Shown piece by piece: positions 34,256 to 45,819 of a DNA stretch of 64,000 nt. Position numbers and translations under genes: made by a program. Source of the DNA: Vanessa cardui. Taxonomy: Eukaryota > Arthropoda > Insecta > Lepidoptera > Nymphalidae. The notes under the pieces are model-generated. The model was not told the origin of the DNA, did not search any database, and saw only the letters and a list, made by a program, of their open reading frames with translations. The stretch lies in NCBI RefSeq assembly GCF_905220365.1, contig NC_061141.1:5959501-6023500 (forward strand). Direction: 5' to 3'. Numbering within the stretch: the first letter of the stretch is position 1; the number at the start of each line of letters is the position of its first letter.

Positions 34256-34592
34256 AAGTAAGTAAGTAAGTAAGTAACAGCCTGTACATTTCCCACTGCT
34301 GAGATAAGGCCTCCTCTTCCATGAAGGAGAGGGTTTGGAACATATTCCACCACGCTGTTCCAATGCGGGTTGGTGGAATGCACATGTGGCAGAATTTCGA
34401 TGAAATTAGACACATGCAGGTTTCCTCACGATGTTTTCCTTCACCGCCGAGCATGAGATGAATTATAAACACAAATTAAGCACATATATATAGTGGTGCT
34501 TGCCTGGGTTTGAACCCGCAATCATCGGTTAAGATGCACGCGTTCTAACCACTGGGCCATCTCAGCTCTTACCTAATTAATAAAGTTGGCAT
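34256..34592 (-). mobile_element. SINE A copy, TTTAC/TAAG-tailed
   Basis: Tail complement aagtaagtaagtaagtaac, full body and intact head (tgggccatctcagctc). It is flanked by tacctatcgtaa at 34244-34255 and 34593-34604, a perfect 12-bp duplication. About 25 bp (cttacctaattaataaagttggcat) lie between the SINE head and the right duplication, and they form half of a perfect palindrome. Confidence 0.88.
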
Positions 34593-34617
34593 TACCTATC
34601 GTAATGCCAACTTTATT
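34579..34617. repeat. Perfect 16-bp inverted repeat (hairpin)
   Basis: aataaagttggcatta at 34579-34594, a 7-nt spacer, and its exact complement at 34602-34617. The right SINE target duplication overlaps the loop. Not flanked by a U-run in a way that suggests a bacterial-type terminator. Confidence 0.85.
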
Positions 34618-35014
34618 CTAAGCCTTCTCTTCTTTCATGTTCTTAATAAAGAGGAAAATATAGTTTAGAGTAAAGAATAATTTTTGGACAGACGATGGAC
34701 TCTAGGACGATTCAAATAAAATATTATTGATTAATATTGCACTGATTTGGATTATGAATCACTCTATTGTTTTGATTGTCATTTGAAAATAAAATTTTAA
34801 ATCTTAGTCGAACGAAATTAGCCTTGGTTTTGATACACCTATAGTTCTCAGAAGAGATAAAGTTGGATCGAATCCTTGACCTTGTGGTCAATCAAATCTT
34901 TATTATGTTAGTTATATAAGGTGTTCCGTAACTAATCGCTAACGGTACTAGCTAAATGCGACTGAAAATGTTTGAAAAATTACAGTGTTTCGAAAAAAAA
35001 GCATAATTTATGTA
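34618..35014. other. Unassigned DNA
   Basis: No gene or recurring repeat was recognised. Confidence 0.4.
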
Positions 35015-35015
35015 G

Positions 35016-35325
35016 AGCTGAGATGGCCCAGTGGTTAGAAAGCGTGCATCTTAACTGATGATTTCAGGTTCAAGCCCAGGCAAGCACCACTATATAGATG
35101 TGTTTAATTTGTGTTTATAATTCATCTCGTGCTCGGCGGCGAAGGAAAACATCGTGAAGAAACCTGCATGTGTCTAATTTCAACGAAATTCTGCCACATG
35201 TGCATTCCACCAAGTCGCATTGGAACAGCGTGGTGGAATATGTTCCAAACCCTCTTCTTAATGGAAGAGGAGGCCTTAGCCCAGCAGTGGGTAATTTACA
35301 GGCTGTTACTTTACTTTACTATGTA
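35016..35325 (+). mobile_element. SINE A copy, TTTAC-tailed, full length
   Basis: Head gctgagatggcccagtggtt, altered box B (caggttcaagccc), the cactatatagatgtgttta diagnostic, and tail gttactttactttac. Overlapping ORFs of 78 and 73 codons are repeat-derived and near-identical in kind to ORFs in other TTTAC copies. Confidence 0.9.
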
Positions 35326-35696
35326 TATATATCGTATAACAAGATGATGGCTAAAGGTAATATTTACAAAGCTACTTTAACATATAAATGAAAATTAAAT
35401 GATGTTGCAGAAAAAGCTTATATGATATACAAATACACACAACGATAACTATGTATGTGTGAAAATCACGTGACGTTACTATTAAGACCAAACAGAAATA
35501 ATTTATTAATTTGTCGCTTACGTGTAAGATAGGATGACTAGTAATATCCAAAAGACGACCGATACAGCCATGAGTCAGATAACATACTACACCATGAAAG
35601 GTATAAAAGACACATCTTATTTGTGAAAATATTTATATTAGTATGACAGAAATTTCTGTTATTTTTTTTTTTAATTTCCGCTAGCATATATGCAAG
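35326..35696. other. Unassigned DNA before the pogo/Tigger-like element
   Basis: Nothing recognised. Confidence 0.4.
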
Positions 35697-35698
35697 TA

Positions 35699-36635
35699 CA
35701 GTGTAAACTCTATATAACGACACTGAAGGGACCGTGCATTTTATGGCGTTATAAAGAGTGGTCGTTAAATGAAGAGAAGAAAAATCAGAATTCGAAAAAA
35801 AAGCTTATTTTAGTCTATTGTTAGTAGTTATGTACAAAAAATGCGCTATTGCGTATACTCTATTATTTTTGTCTGACGCCTTTTGCTGCACGACCAATTT
35901 TGTTGTATATTTTTATTTTTTTTATTTATATCTTATATAAAGGAAGTAATTTCCCAATAATTTAGCTGCTTTCAGAACTTTTTTAACGCTTGGCGGAGGC
36001 TCAAGCTCATCCGTCTCATCTTCTCATCATTCATCTCTTTATTCTTGAACCTCAGTTTTTTCTCACTGAATCTAAAATTTCTATGTCTGTGAGTAAAGCC
36101 GTTGTAAACAGGCAGTTGTCTACTTCGATGTAGGTTTGAAAATTTACCGTATTTCCTGCCATGTTGACCTGCTGAATCCACTCAGTTAATGGAAGGTCGT
36201 CGTCGCTATCAAACTCAAGTTCTGTTTCCACCTCATCAATCGTAGAATACATATGATAACGTTGTATTCCATGACTCATACTTATTAGGCATGGTCACAG
36301 TCTACACGTGCAAGCAATCCCAATTTGTAAACAAATTAACGAATTTCTTAGAAAGTTCCTAATGCGTGGTGCCGACATTCGAGTTTATTGAGGGCTAGAA
36401 TAATAAAGCGACAAAAGAACGTATACAGATGCGCAGTTTTTTCTAATTTTAGCAATTTAAAAGGAAAAAAACTTAATTTTTATTTCTCAATTTTTGTCGT
36501 TATTGAGAGTGGGTGTGATGTTATGTAGAGTGTATCATTGTATAGAATACAAGCTAAACCAACTAAAACCAATTGATTTCGACGCTTTAGAGAGTTTGCC
36601 GTTAAATCGAGTGACGTTACATGGAGTTTACACTG
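35699..36635 (-). mobile_element. pogo/Tigger-like DNA transposon, internally deleted (937 bp)
   Basis: The left end begins CAGTGTAAACTCTAT and the right end is its complement (atggagtttacactg). About 22 of the first 25 bases match between the terminal inverted repeats. The target TA lies on each side (35697-35698 and 36636-36637). The TIR type and the transposase remnant both point to the pogo/Tigger branch of Tc1/mariner. At 937 bp it is far below the ~2-3 kb of autonomous relatives, so the DNA-binding and catalytic parts are gone. Confidence 0.82.
35934..36279 (-). pseudogene. pogo/Tigger transposase C-terminal remnant, frameshifted
   Basis: The minus-strand frame at 36279-36052 includes an acidic stretch (FDSDDDLPLTEW), then a VD..L.T...TDIEILDSV block. 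This kind of C-terminal tail (D/E-rich stretch, then TDEEI-like motif) is familiar from Tigger/jerky-type transposases. After a stop the reading continues in another frame through DETDELEPPPSVKKVL and KAAKLLGNYFLY to a stop near 35934, again family-like. At least one frameshift separates the pieces. The helix-turn-helix and DDE domains are absent, so no activity is expected. Confidence 0.62.
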
Positions 36636-36654
36636 TATATCCAAAGTACAATAA

Positions 36655-36892
36655 CTTTTTTTTATGGAATAGTTTGGCGTACGAGCATATGGGCGACCTG
36701 AATGTAAGTGGTCACCATCACTTATAGACAATGACGCTGTAAGAAATATTAACTATTCCTTACATCGTCAATGCGCCACCAACCTTGGAAACTAAGATGA
36801 TATGTCCCTTGTGCCTGTAGTTACACTGGCTCACTCACCCTTCAAACTGGAACACAACAATAGTGCGTACTGTTGTTTAGCGGTAGAATATC
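36655..36892 (-). mobile_element. Repeat B copy beside the pogo-like element
   Basis: T-run then atggaatagtttggcg, and the usual blocks through cggtagaata. It stops before the cctacccagac start block. It lies 19 bp outside the right terminal repeat of the transposon. Confidence 0.82.
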
Positions 36893-37388
36893 TAACTAAC
36901 TAGAAACAATTTAATCATTCAAATTTCCCTACTCGATAAACAATTGAATAGAATCGACTTTTAAATTTAATCGAACTCATTCGATTATTATAAAATATAT
37001 ACCAATTATAAACCAAATATTGTGTGATGTTAACCTTACCTTACCTTACATGTATAACATCTAAATCTTTCCTCAATGACGACACCACTAACATGACATA
37101 CTAGGCTTAAGTGTATGTACCACTTAAGTGGTTATCAGAGGAGATTTATAAACCACAACTAATGGTATGTGTTTAAGTATAATGGTAGTTGACTTCAGAA
37201 TAGTAAATATTTCATAATAATGTTTATTATTGGTAATTTTAAATATACATTTTCTATCCTTCTCACACGTACTGTTGACAACGTGTTTGCTTTGAGTTAG
37301 AATTATGTAGAAAGTGTAATGTCATGCTATTTATTGTGAAATTACGGAAGATATTGTATATTTTATATCATACTTGTTTCGCTTCGCA
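36893..37388. other. Unassigned AT-rich DNA
   Basis: A short ttaccttacctta direct repeat lies near 37035. No gene recognised. Confidence 0.4.
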
Positions 37389-37389
37389 T

Positions 37390-37562
37390 GAAAATAAGAG
37401 TACGTAATCAAAATCAAAATCTTTATTCAAGTATATAACAGTGTTGAATTAAACGTAAAGCTCCCATCGGTTTTGAAAGTAGATTCTACCTAGAAGTACC
37501 GGCAACAACTTCAATAGTTACTCCTTTCTAACATGGTTATTGCAGGCTATGTGAATAAAGTA
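37390..37562 (-). repeat. Repeat G copy
   Basis: tcaaaatctttattcaagta, aagctcccatcggttttgaaa, gtagattctacctagaagta and ccggcaacaacttcaatagt form the family order. The strand is the one giving the form seen at 22980. Probable LINE or SINE 3' region, parent unknown. Confidence 0.5.
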
Positions 37563-39110
37563 TACTAAAATTTATATAAACGTTCATTATGAAACAGAAA
37601 TAAAGAAAAAATGTCGCGAGCGTTTGGAGAAGCAGAAAGTTTAATGACAGCTTAGAAACGTATAGAGGAAAATAAAAAAAATATTCATTATTATTTAATA
37701 TGAAGATTATGTGCATTTAACATATAACTATCAGCCTTATTTACATGCTTACTCATACCTACACATTAACATACTACACAAAAAAAAAACGATTTCTCTA
37801 AAGCAATTGGCCTTAGGATAGATATATCTCATACTGATTATAGCTTCTAATTGATCCATTGATGAATTAATCAATAAAATATAAATATAATTAAAATTGT
37901 AGTTATTTTAAAGCGTTCGTGTTCAATGGAACATAAGTCTCTGCTCAGAAGAATGACATTAAAAGGCTATCTCACGATTGCCATTAAATAATTAAAGTTA
38001 CGATCTAATTAAAATGATTTGTAACTCAATTTAAGGTATTCTATATACTATATTTACGACTTTTACATCATATATTTTTTCATTGATGTTTACCGCCAAC
38101 CACACGTTCTAAGATGTGAGTGCCTGTAATTACAATGACTCATATACGCTTTCAACTGGAACACAATAAATGTATTTGGCTAATTGAATACATGCTTCTG
38201 TGACTTATATCATTGTCCAGCTAACCCTGTTACACACATCCTGTTAAATGTTCGCTTAATAATGAAATCCAATTTAAAAAGTGTTCAACGTTGTCTCGAA
38301 AATTCTAATTTAACGGGCAACTTTTCTAATATGTCAGATAATTGTAAAAAAAGCATAATATTTTAAGCTGAAATACATTACGAGCTCAGTAGTACAACTT
38401 TTTTGGCTACAAGCTTTGCGACCTTGACAAATATTTTAATAGGTCACACACATATGTTTAAGCAATATTATAAATAAACAATCACCACGATCATCATGAA
38501 CCCTTTACCTTATGTGGATCTCCATACACAGTTCAAAGGTACAGAAAAGGACATAAGACTAACCTAACCTAACACCTGTGCTCTCTAACGCTGAAACTAA
38601 ACCAAAGCACTTAGGATATTTACGTATTGTTATCGTAGGTTTTAAAACAATTTGAAAACAAATCAAAACTTACTGGTAATTATGTTATAAAGCTCCGTGA
38701 AAGCGTTCATACGATAAAATGTTAACAACAAAAGGTTCTCAACTAACAAATGTAAACAGCATTAGATATGGGCAGTTTCATTTTATGGTAACACACGACC
38801 CAACGGTTTCTCACTCAGAGTGACTAATGGAATGTAAAGACAGTGCCACATATATGTATTATATTTTTTTTTGTTTGTATGAACGCGGATATTTTTCAGT
38901 GTGACAAGTTAAAAAAAATATTGTTATGAAAAAATATTAAATCTCATGTCTGAACTTAAAACTATTTGCTTTAGAATCGTTTCAATATATCGTATGATAC
39001 ATATAAACGACACAAGATTTTTATTTCGACAGATCTGAAAAGCATAAAAAAGTCTCGCTTTCAAAGTTCATTGTATTGTTTTAGCAGTCAAATCTCAATT
39101 GTCTTGCGTT
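37563..39110. other. Repeat-poor AT-rich stretch
   Basis: No gene. A doubtful repeat B trace lies at 38090-38175 (accgccaaccacacg, cctgtaattacaatgactca, caactggaacacaa). Confidence 0.35.
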
Positions 39111-39114
39111 TCTA

Positions 39115-39365
39115 GACGCTAAACTTCAAGGCTGAGTCCAACGTTCGCCCAATATTGGGTTATTCGGACAGAGGTTGGTAATCGTGTAAGTAAGTAGCGT
39201 GTGTGGTAGTTGGTAGACAAAGTAAAGCTGGTCCAACGTTTGAACTCTCTCCAGTCGTGTTGTAATTGCCGTCTCATCGAATTAGTAATGAGATGAGAGA
39301 ATACCGGTGTGTGCGTATATTTAGTCAGGTCTGCTGGTCTCCATTGAGTACAACTAGAACCGGTC
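39115..39365 (+). mobile_element. Degraded LINE 3'-end-like repeat
   Basis: Blocks ggctgagtccaacgttcg, tcgaattagtaatgagatga, ataccggtgtgtgcgta and ctgctggtctccattgag resemble a 3'-end motif widespread in lepidopteran LINEs and the SINEs that borrow from them. The same type of end is seen in the SINE at 44515. Recognition is from memory and diverged. Confidence 0.42.
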
Positions 39366-39432
39366 AGAATCTTGATAAATAATTCTTATTACAATCTTTG
39401 GTACCTATATGTAATTATTATTACCCCTTTGA

Positions 39433-39553
39433 GAGCCGAGATGGCGCAGTGGTTAGAATGCAGTTAGTAACGCTTAAACTTAGAAATCTGCAAAGTTTTT
39501 CCTCAAAGAGAGAGAAGTGGACTTAGCCAAATTGTAGGTCATTTACCGGCTTT
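39433..39553 (+). mobile_element. SINE A copy with large internal deletion
   Basis: Intact-looking head (gccgagatggcgcagtggtt) joins directly to the 3' part (tttcctcaaagagagaga, then atttaccggctttt). Box B and most of the body are missing. Confidence 0.68.
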
Positions 39554-39855
39554 TATTTTTGGTACCTTCAAGTCAAAAATGATAAAGCACTCATCTTCGT
39601 AAATCGCGTCAAAATTTGAAGTTTCATTTGCACTACCTAGATGTCCGAAAATGTATATAGATATATTTTGCATGCTACTGTTCCACTGGACAAAATTATT
39701 TTCGATGGTTTTTTCGAAGTGATACGAATTGGGAACCTTAAAAAAAAGCGTACACATTTCTCAAAGGCTGGCAATGCATCTGTAAGCTTCTCGATGTTGC
39801 GTTCTGGGCGTTGTCTCTTTCCATCGAATGAGGCACCAGCTCGCTTGCAATAAAA
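39554..39855 (+). mobile_element. LINE 3' end fragment, diverged
   Basis: Same order as the LINE 3' end at 13141-13480, in plus orientation: tagatgtccgaaaatg, aaaattattttcgatgg, tcgaagtgatacga, gggaaccttaaaaaaaagcg and tctcaaaggctggcaatgc, ending near cgcttgcaataaaaa. It lies directly after a SINE A fragment and starts with a partial ggtaccttcaa block. Overlapping 70-72-codon ORFs on both strands are remnants or chance. Confidence 0.78.
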
Positions 39856-40109
39856 AATATTTTCAATTGTTACACAAAATAGTAAACACAGATAATATTG
39901 TTATACGTACGTTTCCTTTGTTACGTATTTATCAGTTATGAGTCATGAACGATCGCTACTGTTTGTGCAAAAGGTCGTATGTCGAAATGGTGTTTACACA
40001 ATTGCATGCTTACAATCGATTATTTCATTATGTTTTATTGATACAATATTAATTTTCACCTATGCTACTTACGATAACTAAATATTTTATACGTGAATCT
40101 TCCGAGAAT

Positions 40110-40225
40110 TTCTGGTTCTAAGCCAGGTAGTGCTACTGAGTTGTCATTTACTTAAATTGTGTGTATAATTTATCTCGTGCTGGTTAAGGCAGTTATCGTG
40201 AGGAATGGTTTCCTTTGTTGCAAAT
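40110..40225 (+). mobile_element. SINE A trace, heavily degraded
   Basis: ggttctaagccaggtagtgct, ttaaattgtgtgtataattta and atcgtgaggaat follow the SINE A body order after box B. The 3' half is not recognisable. A further doubtful trace occurs near 40390-40500. Confidence 0.45.
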
Positions 40226-40559
40226 CATCATCATAAAATTTCGAAGTTGAAGACGAACGCTTATGAGTAATGCCGGAAATAGCTACCTACAGGTCCAAGG
40301 CAGTATTAATTATCTACTTAACGTTAGCGATCTTTGTGTGTTAGTCTCTTTTCAGTGTAACTTCCTTTTGACAGACTCGGAATTGAAGAGCTGAAGTGGT
40401 AGAGAATCTGAACTACACCACCAATGCTGGCTGGATATGTAAAATGGCAGGATGTGTCCTTGTATCGCACGAAATGGATTATAAACTACAAATTAAGCTC
40501 AGTGCTATGAATATGAATTCACGGTTACGAATTATTATAACAGAAAAAGAAAAATTCTA

Positions 40560-41880
40560 TGTGTAAAGTTTTTCCGAAGTATTATTGTCTTTGACAGTTT
40601 TAACTAGTGAAAATTTAATAGAACTGTAATATATAATATTTAGAATATAGAGGTAAATTATCTCTACGTTCCAAATATTTGGTATTACTCAAAGATGCTA
40701 CATAATTACTCAGTTCTCTTCTACTTAAAAGAAGGAGTATTTAGTATGTTTTTACTTTACCTAAATTTAATAGGTACAATACAAAGAAAAAGCGATTTTT
40801 ATAGATTCGTTTAAGAAACAATTGAATATCTAGGCGATAAATTTGCATCAATACCTGTAGTTCATTAAAGAAAACAACACAAACTTTAAAGTTACCAACA
40901 TAACGCAGTTTCATATCCAATAACAGATCGTTATTGTCAACTTTTTCTTTGTATACTTTTGTTTTCTTTACATTCTCATTATTTCAAGTTTGTTTTGTTT
41001 TTTTTTTTTTTATCAAATCAATATATTATATTAAAATTAGACGATGTGTGTAATTACAATTATTAACATATAAGAAAAAACTTTTTATAAATTAGTACTT
41101 TGTTTAGACTTCGTAATTAAAATGATACCCAATTCAAAATGTCATACATTTATGAAGGTTACTATCAAAATCAGGATCGTTTTCAATTGAACGCTTTTGC
41201 GGTTACGAGTTTGATCGACACTAACCCCTAAGCCTTAACGAGCTCAAGACACGACACGCCATTGACTTTTTTAATTAACGCCCTAATTTAATAAGAATAA
41301 TGCAATAAAAATGTACAAAGTTTACAAATTAAAAAAAAAGGTTTTATATGCATATATGTTTGGCAACCAAATAATTGGTTTTTATTATCTGTTACGAAAT
41401 CATTTTAAGTTTTATTTATATCGGATAATGTAGTTAGCCAGGTAGTTTTAATGATGCCACTGGACGTTCTGACAAGGTTACCTTGACTTTCTTGATGTAA
41501 CAAAAACTGGTAACACTGACATGGAACGTAAATATATTTAGCGCGAACAAACATTGTAATGAAGTTGTAAGTTTTATGGTCAGAAATACTTTACATGTAA
41601 GAAAATAGTCCGTTATTATAGTTGTCGAGAAAACAGAGCGAGAAGTTAAACAGAAGTGGCATCGCTGCGTTTTAATAATACGGGTTTAATCTTGTATTGA
41701 CGATTTACATATATATCATGAGTTTTCACGAGGAAACGGTTGTCATAATAATTTTATGCCTGATTTGGTTGCAACGAATAATAACATTAAAATTTTATGT
41801 TCGGTAAGTAAACGCTTAATTGAAAAGATATTCCAATTACATATACATGAAATATGTATGTTTGTTTATAATGCTATATT
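40560..41880. other. Repeat-poor AT-rich stretch
   Basis: A T-run at 40999-41011. No gene, TIR pair or SINE head recognised. Confidence 0.4.
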
Positions 41881-42084
41881 ATTAATAAATCTATAATTAT
41901 ATTATACATGTGAAAGTTACTCTATCTGTCTATTGTTGTTTCACAGCCAAACCGTTGGACCGAATTTGATGAAATTTGGTATGAAGCAAACTCGAACTTC
42001 AAGAAAGGATGTGGGCTACATTTTTTGCGTAACACATGACAATTAGTATCCTAAAAAGCGAGCAAAGCTGCGGGCGACTACTAG
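41881..42084 (+). mobile_element. Helitron-like non-autonomous repeat (family D copy 1)
   Basis: Family reference: tgtgaaagttactct, ctgtctattgttgtttcac, ccaaaccgttggaccgaatt, gatgaaatttggtatgaagc, acacatgacaatt, and a GC-rich end (gcgagcaaagctgcgggcg) just before actactag. The end CTAG at 42081-42084, preceded by a small hairpin and followed by T, fits a Helitron 3' terminus. No coding region. Confidence 0.62.
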
Positions 42085-43310
42085 TAATATAATATTTGGA
42101 ATTATTTAAAAACAATTAAGTTTTCCGACAATGTACCGATATATAAATATATTAAATTATCTTTTGTGACTAGTATAATACGTCTTATAAAGACTTAGAT
42201 AAGTAATTAAAATATAGAACTACTACATTGAATCTTGTTTAATTTACTCTTAAAAGTGTTCACTTCCAGATTTCAAAAGTGTTCGAAGCCTTCTAGAGTA
42301 ATATTTGTATTATAACAAGGTAATTGTTTAATTGGTCATTACACGCAAAGGGTTTTTGCTTCACGCATCGATGGTTTTAACTTCGTATATCATAGTCTAG
42401 TGGAGTTCCAGATCAATGCTATTTTATTTTAAGATCTAAATCTAGAGTAGAAAGGTTTTCTTTTGAAGTTTTATTTCAACTGTTACTTATACTATTTTTG
42501 ATATTAAGTTCATTAAGACAACGTATTTGATGTAACTGGTACATATAAAAAATGTTAGTTAAATAGTTTACAAAATTATTTTATTTTTGTTAAGTCTTTC
42601 CAGTATATAGACGACAAAGTATTTGAGTTAATATGTAATAAAAGCGCGGCGTGCGGTCAGATACAGCTCGGACGGGCAAAAAGCTTGATCAGTGCTAATA
42701 GTTTTATAGTATTTAATATTTAAAAGTTCTATATTGGACATAAAATAATTTCACCTGCGCGAAGACAGGTATAGATAACTAGTAAAGTATATTTTGATTT
42801 TAATACCAGTGTTTATAGAATGAGGACACTATGTTGCCATCAATAAAAAAATACTAATACAATTTGCATAGATAATATATAAATATAGTCGTTGAGGTTA
42901 GACTATAAAGTCGATACTGAATTAAACATAACTGTACCGTTCGATTTTCAAAATTACTGTCATTTTAGAATATTCTCGGTAATAAAATGTAGTTGAATAT
43001 TATGTGATATAAGCCTTAAATGTGTTTGGTTTCACATTCAATTATGCATAATACCAAGATGCTGTTTATTTCTATCTTAAATATATTGAAAAATATATAA
43101 ATTTCCTTAATGGTGCAGTGGTCAAAACACGTAAATTCTAAGTGAAATTTGAAGTTCTGCAAGTACCATTGGATATACAATCACCACTCAATCACCCAAA
43201 AGAAGCTGTATTAGGAGGGATGACGTTATAAGCCTAAGGGTTCGAGATCGAACATGTGTTTTATACATCAATTGAAGTCTTAACGTTGAGCTATTGAGTT
43301 GATAAGATCT
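42085..43310. other. Unassigned DNA
   Basis: A GC-richer patch at 42645-42690 (aaaagcgcggcgtgcggtcag) has no further support as a promoter. A tRNA-head-like trace at 43105-43125 (aatggtgcagtggtcaaaac) may be an old SINE. Confidence 0.35.
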
Positions 43311-43311
43311 C

Positions 43312-43500
43312 TCTCATCTATTCTACCGCCAATAAAAAAAATGTATTGTTGTGTTTCATTTTGAAGTGTACCACCGCAGGAGTATGTGACTACCGGCACA
43401 AGTGACATATGCTCTTAGCTCCCAAGGTTTGTGAACCAGAAATGGTTGAGATGATGTAAGAATGGCTTACAGGCGAATCATTTACCACTCCACCTATATT
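43312..43500 (+). mobile_element. Repeat B copy, diverged
   Basis: ttctaccgccaat, gtattgttgtgtttc, ggcacaagtgacatatg and ctcccaaggttt keep the family order. Several blocks have drifted and the tail is lost. Confidence 0.6.
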
Positions 43501-44514
43501 TAGAAAAAAGCCCTTAATTAATTACGATCAATTATTCAAAACATACAATGTATGAAATTTATACTTATAAATTAAATAATTTAAATGAATCAAAAAAAAT
43601 TTTCAATTTAAAAATTAATACCAAAAACGTCTTAGCCTTTCTAGATAGGTGAACAAGTTAGCTATAATGCGCAGGCGCATTCGATATTAACGTTTACTGC
43701 GATTGTTATTGCATTACAGTTGTACCTCGGGAGGTCTAACCATCTAAGATTACGGAAATTAATTTAGATATAAAATGCAAAGCACGAAACGTCTCGCAGC
43801 TATTTTATAATTATATGAATAAAAGAGAAATATTTGCTATTTAAATAATTCTTCTTTCGTTCGTTCGTTCTATTAAAAATACGAGTAATAGTATTGTGTA
43901 TTGCTTTTTGCTATAAAAAAGGGTATATTAATTTAGAAATTTCATTATAACATTGACATATTATTTATTTAAAAAAATAACTGAAAACTAACTTATATTC
44001 TCTGTTCGAAATTTTTATTACTTTATAACAGTACAGTAAGAGTTTATATACCAGCCTTGTATAATATAGATTGAAGAACAACTATAAAAACAAAAATTAT
44101 TCGCTTTTCTCTACTAAAATATGTATATTATATACATGTAAACTTTTCTCTTTAATTACTCTGTTTATTGATAAAAACCGCAATAAAATCTGTTGCATAG
44201 TTTAAAAGATCTAAACATACAAAGAGCGGGATGTTACTTTGTTTTATACAATGCATCTACTTATACATGTTGTTCATTTCTTATATCATTTTTTATATTT
44301 AGTGTAAAATTGTAACATACACAAGTTAAAAAAGGCGTAAGTGTCTAAGAAATGCTTCTGACTTTGTATCTTGCACAAATCAGCATCTAGTTTTTTAATT
44401 GGTCAATCAGTGTTTATAAATGAAATTCTTTATAATAAACACTATGTAACGATATGGTTTAATTAATCAATCAATCGTTTAAATATTTAATAACACTTTT
44501 AACGATATATTTGT
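43501..44514. other. AT-rich stretch with a TTCG microsatellite
   Basis: (TTCG)n occurs at 43856-43869. No gene seen. Confidence 0.45.
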
Positions 44515-44800
44515 TTATTCCAACTGGGCCTAAACTATTATAGTGCACAGGGAATAACACAGGTGCGCCCTATTCGCTAACAAAAATTTACAGACACTGT
44601 CAGAGAAACAGAGGCTTCACTTTCTTGCTTACCTCTGGCACGGGCGTAGTGGGGAGTGTAGTATATGTAATTACCCAAACCTTACAAAAAATAATTTCTT
44701 AACAGAAAAATCCCAAAACCGTTACTGCCTCGTTCCGGATTTCGAACCTTGGATTTTATAATCTGTACCTGTTTAAGCTTACCACTAGACTGAGTATGTT
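44515..44800 (-). mobile_element. Third tRNA-derived SINE family (H), single copy
   Basis: Read on the minus strand: box A-like tcagtctagtggtaagctt, box B-like aaggttcgaaatccgg about 45 bp later, a body with ctccccactacgcccgtgcc, and a 3' part with gcacctgtgttattccctg and gtgcactataatag. The 3' part resembles the LINE-type end at 39115, as expected for a SINE that borrows a LINE tail. It differs from families A and C in head and body, and no second copy was found in the window. Confidence 0.58.
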
Positions 44801-45114
44801 GTTTGAAATATCACTCTATACACTTACCAAGTTATTTAATGTTTACGGTAATTTTAATGAGATTTCGTGGGGATAACTCTTGTAATTATGATGGCTAGAT
44901 TGAGGTTGGTAATTTGCGTTCAACAGGAAGTTCAGTTGAGTACTTATATTGATTCAATATTGCTTTGATTAAAATATTTACCGAAACTATTTAGATTTGA
45001 CGGTTTAACTTTATTTTGCGGCTCGTCAGGATATAAAATACATTAAGATTCATCAAAATCGATCCAGTAGTTTGGGATGATCACTGACACAGTTTAAAGT
45101 ATTGAATTATTATA

Positions 45115-45290
45115 AAATTAGTTATGCCCGCGACTTCGTACCAGTTTGAATTTAACAAAAAAGTTATTGATGCATAAGTTCCTCCTTATTAAATCAGCTA
45201 TCTGCCCGTGAAATTCCCGTCAAAATCTGTCTAGCCATTCCAGAGATTAGACGGAATAAACAGTTAGATAGATAAAAATTAGAAAAAATG
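45115..45290 (-). mobile_element. Dispersed repeat related to Helitron-like or LINE 3' ends
   Basis: tatgcccgcgacttcgta, aacaaaaaagttattgatgc, gtgaaattcccgtcaaaatc and attagacggaataaacag match the wording of a common lepidopteran repeat. Which superfamily it belongs to is not clear from one copy. Confidence 0.45.
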
Positions 45291-45819
45291 TTATTGTAGT
45301 ATATACTCCGTTTTTATACATACACATTTAGTAAATAGTGATTATTTTAATATTAAAACAGACACTCCAATTTTATTAACGATGTTTTTTCTATCGAAAG
45401 ATATAATATAACAAAAGAAGATCAGTTTACAAATAAGCATCTTTCATTAAAGGCAGTTATCATTTCCTGTATTTCGATCTCATAAAACGTAGCTAGTCTC
45501 CGTTGAGACTAGCGGCCGTTATGAGGACGTCAAAATTAATCATCATTGTTAAATCCCACAGTTGATTATGTAAGTATAAACATTTTCGTATTATAAGCAA
45601 TCGCAATATTTGAATTTTATCGAGTAGTTAAATATAAAATTACACGCATAATGTTGAAACTTATACCGAAACGCATTTCATATTATCCTAGAGGGACCAC
45701 ACGTAGCAATGTTACTCCATACAGAATAATATAATAGTTGAGTAATCTTTGATGTTTTTCCTTATTTTATTTAGTTGTGAGACGTCATACGATTATTACT
45801 ACGCTTCTTGTTTTTTAAG

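Noticed and set aside
34075..34472. 78- to 112-codon minus-strand ORFs, with similar ones at 35111, 55612 and 46563
   Set aside because: All are translations of SINE A or SINE C copies. Their mutual similarity comes from the repeats and not from a gene family.
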